Below, in pieces: positions 33,745 to 41,349 of a DNA stretch of 64,000 bases (position 1 is the stretch's first letter; every line of letters starts with the position of its first letter). The DNA is from Rhizobium sp. BK418 (GTDB lineage: Bacteria; Pseudomonadota; Alphaproteobacteria; Rhizobiales; Rhizobiaceae), in NCBI RefSeq assembly GCF_004341105.1, contig NZ_SLZK01000001.1, positions 992,001 to 1,056,000 on the forward strand. The letters run 5' to 3'. A program made the translations under genes and the position numbers. The notes beneath the pieces were generated by a model. It was not told the DNA's origin. It did no database searches and saw only the letters and a list, made by a program, of their open reading frames with translations.

Positions 33745-34542
33745 ATGCCATCCACCTTCATCGCCAGGGGCGCAGACGCCTATGAAGCCGCCATGGGTCG
33801 CTGGAGCCGCAAGCTCGCAGACCCGTTTCTCGCCTTCGCCGGCATACCCGCATATGGCCGCGTGCTGGACGCCGGCTGCGGCACCGGCAGCCTGACACTG
33901 GCGCTCTCAACCCAACCCGAACTCACCGCCATCGAAGCCCTGGATTTCGAGGAAAATTTCGTGGCGGCGCTGCGCGCCCGCACCGAAGACCCAAGGGTAA
34001 GCGCCCGCCAGGGCGACGTCTGCGCCCTTCCCTATGAAGACAAGAGCTTCGACGCAGCCTATTCCCTCCTCGTCCTCCACTTTGTCTCCGACGCCAACAA
34101 GGCCATCACCGAAATGCGCCGCGTCCTGAAACCGGGCGCCATCGCCGCCGCCGCCGTCTGGTCCCATGACGGCATGCCGAGCTGGCGCCTCTTCTGGAAC
34201 ACGATCCGCGCCGTCGAACCCGAAGCCGAAGGCAACGGCATCCCTTCCGGCCCGCGGCCGATGACATCAGAGGGCGAGTTGCGGGCGCAGTTTGCCGGCG
34301 CCGGCTTTGCCGATGTCACCGAGGCAACTCTGACGATCATGATGGACTACAGCGATTTCGACGATTTCTACCTGCCGAAGGTCTATGGGCAAGGACGCTT
34401 CTCGGCGTTTTTCGAGGGATTGCCGGAAGCGAGACAAGAGCGGCTGCGAGAGGCGTTGAAGGCGGCTTACCTGGATGGCAGGCGCGGAGATGGACCGCGC
34501 AGGTTTGAGAGTTTGGCCTGGGCGGTGCGAGGCAGCGCGTAG
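33745..34542 (+). CDS. class I SAM-dependent methyltransferase, paralogue of 23081-23884
   Basis: A 265-residue enzyme (MPSTFIARGADAYEAAMGRW). Motif I is RVLDAGCGTGSLTLALST; IEALDFEENFVAALRA has the SAM-ribose acidic residue; GDVCALPYEDKSFDAAYSLL and LVLHFVSDANKAITEMRRVL follow. It matches the protein of 23081-23884 along the whole length, so the two are duplicates or near relatives, each standing alone. The ending RFESLAWAVRGSA corresponds to SFASVAWACRGRAPD there. Substrate unknown. A family B repeat lies directly upstream. Confidence 0.9.
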   Translation: MPSTFIARGADAYEAAMGRWSRKLADPFLAFAGIPAYGRVLDAGCGTGSLTLALSTQPELTAIEALDFEENFVAALRARTEDPRVSARQGDVCALPYEDKSFDAAYSLLVLHFVSDANKAITEMRRVLKPGAIAAAAVWSHDGMPSWRLFWNTIRAVEPEAEGNGIPSGPRPMTSEGELRAQFAGAGFADVTEATLTIMMDYSDFDDFYLPKVYGQGRFSAFFEGLPEARQERLREALKAAYLDGRRGDGPRRFESLAWAVRGSA

Positions 34543-34590
34543 GACGGGTTTAGCGCCGCCTGCCCCTATTGATGACTGAACCCGGCTCCG

Positions 34591-34968
34591 TCAGGACTTC
34601 ATGTTCAGCAACTCAGGAAAATCGTAGTAGCGCAGCCGCTTGTCGCGGCAGCGGTAGTCATTCTTTGAGACGCCCATGATCATATTCTGTTCTAAAGTAA
34701 GATCGATATAGGACCAGTTCGGGTTGGCCCGTTCCGTCGTCCGCGTGCAATAACCGTAGACCTGCTTTTCAGGATCAAGCAGCACCACGCTCGAAATCTC
34801 GGCCGTCACGAAATTCCCCGGTTTTATGGTGCCGCGCAAGGCGTCCACATACTCGCGTTTTACCGAGCTGGACGGAGGACGCTGCGAATCCATGACGGAT
34901 TGCGGTGTCGGAGTCTGACAGCCGGCCAGTGTCATCGCGGCGGCACAGAGAAGTACAGTCGTCCTCAT
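34591..34968 (-). CDS. small lipoprotein, 125 aa
   Basis: The precursor begins MRTTVLLCAAAMTLAGCQTP; LAGC at residues 14-17 is a clear lipobox, so the mature protein starts at Cys17 and is anchored to the inner or outer membrane. The mature part has two cysteines (YGYCTRTTER and KNDYRCRDK) that could form a disulphide and an aromatic C-terminus (RLRYYDFPELLNMKS). No further family is recognised. GGGAGATTCAACTGA precedes the ATG. It is convergent with the methyltransferase gene. Confidence 0.8.
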   Translation of the reverse strand: MRTTVLLCAAAMTLAGCQTPTPQSVMDSQRPPSSSVKREYVDALRGTIKPGNFVTAEISSVVLLDPEKQVYGYCTRTTERANPNWSYIDLTLEQNMIMGVSKNDYRCRDKRLRYYDFPELLNMKS

Positions 34969-35117
34969 TCAGTTGAATCTCCCAAAGGCAAAGCATAAGG
35001 CGCACAATATTTCCTACAAATATTACGAGAATAATATCCGCAATACACGATCATCCACAGCCGATGCCGCGAACCGCGACACCGACTTTGTGCAAAGGTC
35101 AAGAATACGCCCGAACC

Positions 35118-35864
35118 TCACCACGCCTGTTGCGTCGGCATCACGAACACCTCGGCAATATCCATATGACCCGGTGACTGAACCGCGAACAGCACCGTTT
35201 CGGCAATATCCTCGGCCTTGAGGAATTCCATCTGCGTCTTCAGCTCCTCCATCTGCCGGCGCACGTCAGGATCGGAGATCTGCTCGTAAAGCTCGGTCTC
35301 GACCGCACCCGGCTGCACGCAGGTCACGCGGATATTGTGCTTCTTGCCGAGCTCCATGCGCATGCCATCCGACAGCGCCGTGATCGCATGTTTCGTCGCG
35401 CAATAGACCGTAAGCCCCGCAAAGACCTTGCGGCCGGCGATCGATGACGTGTTGACGATATGGCCGGATTTCTGCCGGATCATATGCGGCAGCACGGCGG
35501 CGGTGGTGTTCAGCACGCCCTTGATATTGACGTCCACCATCCGGTGCCACTCCTCCACCTTGAGCGCCTCCATATCCGATAGCGGCATCAGGCCGGCATT
35601 GTTAAAGAGGATATCGACACCGCCGAATGCCTGCGCGAGCCTGGAGACGCCGGCTTCGACGGAAGCGGCATCGACGACATCCATTTCCAATGCCATGCCC
35701 TGCCCGCCTGCCTTTTCGATCCGGGAGACGAGTTCTTCCAGCCGCTCGGTGCGGCGCGCGGCAAGCCCCACCTTTGCGCCATTGGCCGCAAGCTTCAGGG
35801 CCGTGGCCGCGCCGATCCCGCTCGACGCGCCGGTGACGAGGGCGATTTTTCCTTCGATAGACAT
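35118..35864 (-). CDS. short-chain dehydrogenase/reductase
   Basis: A 248-residue classical SDR with all motifs: TGASSGIGAATALKLAANGA (cofactor binding), NNAG at about 88-91, the catalytic Ser in IVNTSSIAG, and Y-x-x-x-K in VYCATKHAITAL. The Arg-rich loop AARRTERLEEL after beta2 suggests NADP preference. The start at 35864 (MSIEGKIALVTG) follows AAAGGGAAAG; the open frame upstream has no coding character. An AraC-type regulator is encoded upstream on the same strand, 176 bp away, and probably controls it. Confidence 0.95.
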   Translation of the reverse strand: MSIEGKIALVTGASSGIGAATALKLAANGAKVGLAARRTERLEELVSRIEKAGGQGMALEMDVVDAASVEAGVSRLAQAFGGVDILFNNAGLMPLSDMEALKVEEWHRMVDVNIKGVLNTTAAVLPHMIRQKSGHIVNTSSIAGRKVFAGLTVYCATKHAITALSDGMRMELGKKHNIRVTCVQPGAVETELYEQISDPDVRRQMEELKTQMEFLKAEDIAETVLFAVQSPGHMDIAEVFVMPTQQAW

Positions 35865-35987
35865 GGTCTTTCCCTTTCGTTGCCGTCCTTGAGACGGTTG
35901 GTTTCGACGGGAACAGACTAGAAAAACGCCCGCGCGCCTTCGCTCGGCCGCTTGCTGAAACTGTCGCGGATTTGTTGTGAAAGAAAG

Positions 35988-36036
35988 CAATTCCAGCAAA
36001 ACTGTGCAGCGGTTTTGCGTCAGAAATTGCGCAAAA
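35988..36036. repeat. Family C short palindromic repeat
   Basis: CAATTCCAGCAAAACTG..GCGGTTTTGCGT..GAAATTGCGCAAAA, with inverted ends (AATTCCAG / CAGAAATT). It ends just 4 bp before the stop of the AraC-type gene and can fold into a hairpin in the transcript between it and the SDR gene. Confidence 0.8.
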
Positions 36037-36040
36037 GAGT

Positions 36041-36940
36041 CTACCCGCGATAGTCGCGCGGGCTGACGCCGACCTGCCGGCGGAACACCTGCGCGAAATG
36101 GCTGGGGCTGGAATAGCCGAGATCGAGCGCGATCCGGATGATGCTCCGATCCGTCTCGCGCAGCAGCCGGCGCGCCTCGGCCATCTTCAGCTGGATGAAA
36201 TAGTCCGATGGCGAAGAACCGGTCGATTGCTTGAAGACGCGGGAAAAATGAAAGGCGCTGAGCTCGGCCTCGGCCGCAAGGCTTTCGAGATTGAAGGCCC
36301 GGTCGAGCCCCGCCTCCATCATCCGCACCACCTTCTGCAGCTTGAAGGCCGGCAGCGCCCCGCGCCGGGCGGATGCTACGCCACCCCGCCTGCCGTAATG
36401 CCGCACGAGATGGACGGCGAGCGCCTGCGCAATGCCCTGCACCGCCATTTCGCTGGGCTCGGCAGCCTCCGTCAACTCTTTCAGGATCATCCCCATCAAC
36501 CCCGAAATCGCCTCGTCCCGCGCCCCGGAAACATCCGCCAGCCGAAACCGCTCCGCGCTGTCGGCGCTCCAAACCTCCGCTACCGCCCGCTGGTAGATCG
36601 GCAGCCCGAGATAGAGATGCATGACGCAAAGCGCCTCGCCGGCGCTCGTCTCCCACCTCAGCTCATAGGGCGTCTCACTCTGCGTCAGATAAAAATCCCC
36701 CGCCGAGACTTCCACCGGCATCCACTCCCCGCCGATATCCCGCTCCTCGATGCGAGCGGAACCGGAGACGATCCAAACCACGAGCGGTTCGGCGACAGCG
36801 GGCACGAGGAGATTGGTTTCCAGCGGCTGGTGGGAGAGAAGGTGGACGGAGATGGTGCTCCATGCCGGGCCTTGGCTGCGGGCGAGAAGGCGGGCGTGGA
36901 TACGCTGGCTCAGGGCTTCGGGGGTGGATTTCGGGGGCAT
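36041..36940 (-). CDS. AraC family transcriptional regulator
   Basis: A 299-residue regulator starting at 36940 (MPPKSTPEALSQRIH); an in-frame ATG at 37012 would add 24 unlikely residues. The N-terminal half is a cupin-like ligand domain (SHQPLETNLLVPAVAEPLVV, SAGDFYLTQSETPYELRW). The C-terminal 100 residues carry two helix-turn-helix units: NLESLAAEAELSAFHFSRVF and IIRIALDLGYSSPSHFAQVF, ending RQVGVSPRDYRG. This is the AraC_binding/HTH_18 layout found in regulators of carbon or aromatic metabolism genes. The SDR gene downstream is the most likely target. Confidence 0.95.
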   Translation of the reverse strand: MPPKSTPEALSQRIHARLLARSQGPAWSTISVHLLSHQPLETNLLVPAVAEPLVVWIVSGSARIEERDIGGEWMPVEVSAGDFYLTQSETPYELRWETSAGEALCVMHLYLGLPIYQRAVAEVWSADSAERFRLADVSGARDEAISGLMGMILKELTEAAEPSEMAVQGIAQALAVHLVRHYGRRGGVASARRGALPAFKLQKVVRMMEAGLDRAFNLESLAAEAELSAFHFSRVFKQSTGSSPSDYFIQLKMAEARRLLRETDRSIIRIALDLGYSSPSHFAQVFRRQVGVSPRDYRG

Positions 36941-37204
36941 TGGAGGTTGTCTCGCATAGCCACTGCAAGAGCAGTGGCAGGTTATAAAACCCTCGCAACG
37001 ATTGATGTCCATGCTCGGATTCGGGTGCAGCCGAAGATCAATGCTATGACAGCGCTTCGAATAGGAACGGGAGCTTATGACGTCTACCGTATGAAGAACT
37101 GGCTTTTCTTTTATCGCTTCACAGTTGAAAATGAGGACTAGGAATCGCCACGTTCAAGATGAGCGAAATTTGTAGGGAATGATTTTAGTTCAATCGAGGT
37201 CAAC

Positions 37205-37867
37205 GTGGTTAGAGATATTTCACGCGAGAATATTCGATATAAGCTCGGCCTCATATCAATTTCTGTAGATGATCTAATAAAATTGCTTGAGTCCAAGGGA
37301 GTGAAAAACGCCACAGCCAAGACAGATACTGTAGAGTTTGATAGCCTCGATGATATAAAAACTAACAAAGCTCTTCTGGCCGGCCAACCCCGGATATACT
37401 TAGAAGAAGCGATTATTTCTTTTGAACGCGGTTGGGGTGCGGTCTCCCCAAGAGGAGACCAACCAAACGGTTCCAGTTTTGCGAAATCAGTTTTTGAAGA
37501 GTTGATTATGTATAAATCTCCTCTCGACAGGTTTTCGGAATCAAGAATATTCGGATGGACATATGTGTTAATATTTATCGCCTTCGGCTGGTTTTGGAAA
37601 CCGATTGCAGCGAAGTTAGATATTGGAGATAACGTTAATTATACATTAGACATTATATTCATGGGTTATTTTGCCATGTTCGTGACGAAGCATTTGTGGG
37701 CAGGTTACTCCGCCTTCTTCAGAAAGGTTGTTTACTATCGACCTGTCGATGGTTTCTTTAGGAGGAACATCGAAACTATCGCCGTTTCAGCGATTACCGG
37801 GCTGGTTGGCTTGGCGGTCGGGGCCGTTGGGTCGGGCTTTATAGACAAGATCAAAGGTCTATTCTAA
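37205..37867 (+). CDS. hypothetical membrane protein, low GC
   Basis: A 220-residue protein with a GTG start at 37205 and GAGGT upstream. Residues 1-110 are soluble (DLIKLLESKGVKNATAKTDT), then two or three membrane helices (WTYVLIFIAFGWFWKP, TLDIIFMGYFAMFV) and a terminal glycine-rich helix (AVSAITGLVGLAVGAVGSGF). The gene uses AT-rich codons (ATA, TTA, AAT) much more than its neighbours, which points to recent acquisition. No family is recognised. It sits between an AraC gene and a convergent persulfide dioxygenase gene. Confidence 0.6.
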   Translation: MVRDISRENIRYKLGLISISVDDLIKLLESKGVKNATAKTDTVEFDSLDDIKTNKALLAGQPRIYLEEAIISFERGWGAVSPRGDQPNGSSFAKSVFEELIMYKSPLDRFSESRIFGWTYVLIFIAFGWFWKPIAAKLDIGDNVNYTLDIIFMGYFAMFVTKHLWAGYSAFFRKVVYYRPVDGFFRRNIETIAVSAITGLVGLAVGAVGSGFIDKIKGLF

Positions 37868-37976
37868 GGCAGCATTTCCTTGCAACGCGTGGAGAAGGCG
37901 TAGCACCTTTCATCGCTTGCGGCCACTTAACTGGCTCATTCTGCATTGAAACGATCTCAGCGTAGCTAGCTGTTGC

Positions 37977-39014
37977 TTATTCCCCCACCACCCCTCCGGC
38001 CTTCTTCCAGGCATCAATCCCACCCTCAATATGGCACGCCGTCCCCATCCCAACATCCTGCGCCGCCTGCACGGCCATCGCCGAGCGCTCCCCGAACGCG
38101 CAGTAAAACACCACCCTCTTGCCCGTCGCCACCGCCAGCTCATGCAGCATCCCGCCCTCTGACAGGTTCTCCTGCAGATCCGCATAGGGCGCATGCAGCG
38201 AGCCCGGGATCACGCCGTGCCGCTCCCGCTCGCTCCTCTCGCGCAGGTCGACGATGACGACATCGCTGCGTCCGCGCAGATCAAGCGCATCCTTCGCGCT
38301 CACCGCCCAGCCCTTCCGCGCAATCTCGTCCTGGTGAAGGCCGACATGGATGTTGGCGGGGACGGCGACGTCCATCATCTTGGGATTGGGCAGGTGCAGG
38401 TTGTTCATCAGCTCGACATATTCGTCGATCGATTTGACCTGCAGGCGCGGGTTGAAGCGTTTTTCCTCGCCAATGGTGGAGACCGTGTCGCCCTTGTAGT
38501 CGTGGGCGGGGAAGAGCAGCGTTTCCTCCGGCAGGCGGAGCAGCTTATTGAAGATCGAGTCATATTGGGCGCGCGGATCACCATTCTGGAAATCGGTGCG
38601 ACCGGTGCCGCGGATGAGCAGCGTGTCGCCGGTGAAGATGCGGTCGCCCATCAGGTAGGAATAGGAATCGTCCGTATGGCCGGGCGTATAGAGCACGTCG
38701 AGGCTGAGCCCCTCGATGGTGACGCGGTCGCCTTCCGCAACGCGCATGGCCACGACATCGGCCTTGGTCTGCTCGCCCATCACGGTGATGCAATGCGTCT
38801 GGTCGCGCAGCGCCCCGAGGCCGGTAATGTGGTCGGCATGGAGATGCGTATCGACGGCCTTGACCAGCTTCAGGTCCAGCTCGCGCACGAGCTGCATGTA
38901 GCGATCCACCTTCTCCAGCACGGGATCGATGATCAGCGCCTCGCCGCCGCGCCTGGAGGCGATGAGATAGGTATAGGTGCCGGAAACACTGTCGAAAAGC
39001 TGGCGGAAAAGCAT
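37977..39014 (-). CDS. persulfide dioxygenase-rhodanese fusion (ETHE1/Blh type)
   Basis: A 345-residue fusion protein. Residues 1-240 are a metallo-beta-lactamase fold of the ETHE1 group: THLHADHITGLGALR (H-x-H-x-D-H), YTPGHTDDSYSYLMGD and TGDTLLIRGTGRTDFQ, typical of Fe(II) glutathione-persulfide dioxygenases. Residues 255-345 are a rhodanese domain with active-site Cys in FYCAFGERSAMA (C-x-x-G-x-R). Such fusions (Blh in Rhizobiales) convert persulfides to sulfite and thiosulfate in H2S detoxification. The start at 39014 is fixed by GGAGGGGATC. The BigR regulator gene that often accompanies it is not seen nearby. Confidence 0.9.
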   Translation of the reverse strand: MLFRQLFDSVSGTYTYLIASRRGGEALIIDPVLEKVDRYMQLVRELDLKLVKAVDTHLHADHITGLGALRDQTHCITVMGEQTKADVVAMRVAEGDRVTIEGLSLDVLYTPGHTDDSYSYLMGDRIFTGDTLLIRGTGRTDFQNGDPRAQYDSIFNKLLRLPEETLLFPAHDYKGDTVSTIGEEKRFNPRLQVKSIDEYVELMNNLHLPNPKMMDVAVPANIHVGLHQDEIARKGWAVSAKDALDLRGRSDVVIVDLRERSERERHGVIPGSLHAPYADLQENLSEGGMLHELAVATGKRVVFYCAFGERSAMAVQAAQDVGMGTACHIEGGIDAWKKAGGVVGE

Positions 39015-39375
39015 GATCCCCTCCATCGAGTTTCGGCTCGGGCGCCGGTGCCGCAAACCTCGGCTGCGCGCCGCCTCGGGTCTATCAGCCGATCATAATA
39101 TTGCGCTGGAAAAAGCGGAAGAAGCGGTCGGCGGAAGATGGCGGAGCCGCCCTCATCCAATCTTGGTATCGCGGCCCCCAGCTCCGGCAGCCCGGACGCG
39201 TGGCGCGGAACGACAAGCCAGGCCGGCGCCGCCTTTGCAGGAGGCCGCCGCCTGCCATGAGGAACCCGGTCACCGCCGGATCGGGCGCGGTGATCGAACC
39301 GGATGAACGGAGCGCCGGCGGAACTCCCCGAAACTCGGCCAAGCCGGCATTTTTACTGTGCAAAAATTATGCAAA
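39015..39375. other. intergenic region, no gene recognised
   Basis: The gap between 39015 and 39714 is unusually long (700 bp). This part is GC-rich, with open frames on both strands, but none has a ribosome-binding site, a protein-like composition or a recognisable motif. Confidence 0.4.
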
Positions 39376-39402
39376 TGCCCGGCCACAAAGCATGGCCGGG
39401 CA
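39376..39402. terminator. strong hairpin in the gap upstream of the 39715 gene
   Basis: A perfect 10-bp stem TGCCCGGCCA / TGGCCGGGCA with loop CAAAGCA. On the minus strand it is followed by TTTGCATAATTTTTG, so it could terminate a minus-strand transcript, although no gene is found there. It may belong to an unannotated small RNA. Confidence 0.5.
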
Positions 39403-39575
39403 CGTATTAAGCATTGCCTCAAATAATTCGCCGCGATTCAAAAAGTGAAATGGCGTTTACATTATTCCGGCCTACAATACTCCACGCTGGATGCTGCAAA
39501 ACCAGTGGAGAAGGGCTGCCTGGACTCCTAAGCGGGCTGCCTTTCTCCTTCTTATCGCAAGCGCCGGCAAGTTTC

Positions 39576-39591
39576 TGTTACACGCGTAACA
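39576..39591. promoter_or_regulatory. 16-bp dyad TGTTAC-N4-GTAACA
   Basis: Perfect inverted 6-mers (39576-39581 and 39586-39591) with a 4-base spacer form a typical dimeric-regulator site, 123 bp before the small gene at 39715. The regulator is unknown. Confidence 0.45.
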
Positions 39592-39714
39592 TTGTGCATC
39601 TGCATGACGAAAATCTCCGGGCGAAACCGGGGCTGCACGATGACGTGATCTCCGTTTCATTGAAGAACGCAATCTGCGCCCTACAACGTTCGGGGGACGT
39701 TTGAGGGAATGTCG

Positions 39715-39915
39715 ATGATCAGAGAGAAAATGTCGGCGAGTCAGACGCCGATGCAGGAAGAGGATGTCGCCGTTTGTCAGCGCGTCTATGACCGTATCTG
39801 CGAAGCAAGGCATATCGCAACCGATGGCGAACGCGAGGAACTGGCAATCCAGATTCTCCATTTCTACCAGCATGGCGTGAAGGATCAGGGGAGTCTGGAG
39901 CGGTTGTTGCTGTAG
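39715..39915 (+). CDS. small helical hypothetical protein, paralogue of 1593-1826
   Basis: A 66-residue protein (MIREKMSASQTPMQEEDVAV). GAGGGA is immediately before the ATG at 39709 but six bases before the ATG at 39715, so the latter is preferred. The core DVAVCQRVYDRICEARHI and EREELAIQILHFYQHGVK align with the protein of 1593-1826. The family is small, soluble and probably two- or three-helix. Function unknown. Upstream lies a 16-bp dyad; downstream a family D repeat. Confidence 0.65.
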   Translation: MIREKMSASQTPMQEEDVAVCQRVYDRICEARHIATDGEREELAIQILHFYQHGVKDQGSLERLLL

Positions 39916-40003
39916 GTGCGCGGCTTTCCCTGGAAAAGCAGGCAGGTGCAATGCAGCGGCCCCGCCCTGTGAGGCCTGCTTTGGGTCGCGAGCCGTCCTC
40001 TTC

Positions 40004-40040
40004 TTCCGTCATTCCTGTGACAAGCTAGGAATGACGGAGG
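40004..40040. repeat. Family D palindromic repeat, minimal copy
   Basis: TTCCGTCATTCCTGTGACAA and its partner TAGGAATGACGGAGG form an inverted pair; it is a short, partly deleted copy of the repeat seen at 11057-11095. It follows the small gene at 39715-39915. The remaining bases up to 40302 show nothing else. Confidence 0.8.
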
Positions 40041-40302
40041 TTTGGATATGCCGCGACGGTAATCTCCACCGAACTGGATATAACAGCATTAATCCCCTCC
40101 CGCAGCTTGAGTTCCGTCTCGGTTGCAGAGTAAGCTGACGCCACCAGACCGAGCCGATTTCCAGAGCGCCAAAGCGCCGACCGCGCCGGGTCCGCCTTGC
40201 CCTGGCCCCTGCTCTGCCCTGGGCCAATGCCCGCAAGACCCTGCCGAAATGCCGCCATGTCACTCTAGTCCGACGATCTGATCCTGACCGGGAGGGAGAG
40301 TA

Positions 40303-41349
40303 TTGGGTTACCTGACCGACGAAGAACTTGCCCGCCTGCGGGTGGAGCGGATGATCATCCATCTGGTCGGCAAGCCGGGCGAACCGTTTCAGCCACGCGG
40401 CGAGATCGATGTCCAGCAGGAGGAATTCTTCCGCGCTCGCATTCAGAACGAGGCCGGAGACGGCGTGCATTCCTTCGTTGCCGGCTCCGAGGTGCGCCAG
40501 CTGGTGGAGGCCATCGCCAGCGGCCGGATGAATTTCACCGAAGGTGGGCAGGCGCTGGCCCGCCGCTTCTTCGAGCTGCACGTCCGCCAGAGCGTCGCCG
40601 GCGCCTTCTTCGTGCTGCAGCTGGCTCCGGCCGTCGCGGATACCCTGCTCTACGCGCTGATCAAATACGATTACCGCGAGGCGGTGGAGCTTTCGGATGC
40701 GAATGGCCAGAGCATCCTGCGCGCCATCGTCCAGGCCTTTGTCAAGGAGCGGCAGGCAGTGCAGAAATTCTGCCTGATCCGCGTCAGAAACGGCGTGGCC
40801 GACGACATGGTCTGCGCCTCCGACCGCATGAAGGAATCGCCCGATCTGACCGATTATTTCGAGCGCTATCTCGGCGTGCGGCGCGCCAAGAGCAATGCGG
40901 AACTGTCGAGCCGGCTGAACGAGGCGCTGCGCGGCACGCTGCAGGAAGTCCAGGATATCCTGCCCGAGGCCGATATCGGCGCCGCCATGTCGAAGGCCAA
41001 GCTTGCCCTTCAGGGCCGCGCCACGGTCTCCAACGCCGATGTCGTCGATGCCGTCAGGCACGCCGCCGGCCGTCCCGCCGACGAGAACCTGCTCGCCCGG
41101 CTCGATACGGTGGCGCGCCGCAAGCTGAAAAACCAGCAGCTTCAGGATGTGGAATTCCGCCCCGACCGCGCCACGCTGGAAATGCAGCCGCGGCTGATCG
41201 TGCGCACCGCCGAGCGGGTGCGGCTGGAATTTCCCGGCGAGGAACTCGGCCGCAGCGTCACCCGCGAGACGGATGGCGATGAGACGATCTTTACCGTTCG
41301 CACGCGAAACCTGGTGGAAGATGGCACCCTCCCAGTCAAAACTCGCTGA
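40303..41349 (+). CDS. nucleoid-associated-like protein (NA37/NdpA type)
   Basis: A 348-residue soluble protein with a TTG start at 40303 set by GGGAGGGAGAG. The layout recalls the NA37 (YejK/NdpA) nucleoid-associated family: EEFFRARIQNEAGDGVHSFV, FTEGGQALARRFFELH, SVAGAFFVLQLAPAVADTLL followed by YALIKYDY, then SPDLTDYFERYLGVRRAKSN and a late segment VEFRPDRATLEMQPRLIVRT. The similarity is structural and divergent, so the assignment is tentative. YejK-type proteins bind DNA and can restrict supercoiling; related genes occur in mobile elements. The next gene, for a membrane protein, overlaps its 3' end by 29 bp, so the two form a unit. Confidence 0.5.
   Translation: MGYLTDEELARLRVERMIIHLVGKPGEPFQPRGEIDVQQEEFFRARIQNEAGDGVHSFVAGSEVRQLVEAIASGRMNFTEGGQALARRFFELHVRQSVAGAFFVLQLAPAVADTLLYALIKYDYREAVELSDANGQSILRAIVQAFVKERQAVQKFCLIRVRNGVADDMVCASDRMKESPDLTDYFERYLGVRRAKSNAELSSRLNEALRGTLQEVQDILPEADIGAAMSKAKLALQGRATVSNADVVDAVRHAAGRPADENLLARLDTVARRKLKNQQLQDVEFRPDRATLEMQPRLIVRTAERVRLEFPGEELGRSVTRETDGDETIFTVRTRNLVEDGTLPVKTR

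Noticed and set aside
35118..36656. single 512-residue protein covering the SDR gene and upstream DNA
   Set aside because: The SDR family starts exactly at MSIEGKIALVTG (35864) with a ribosome-binding site; the extra N-terminal residues are antisense-like translation of the AraC gene region.
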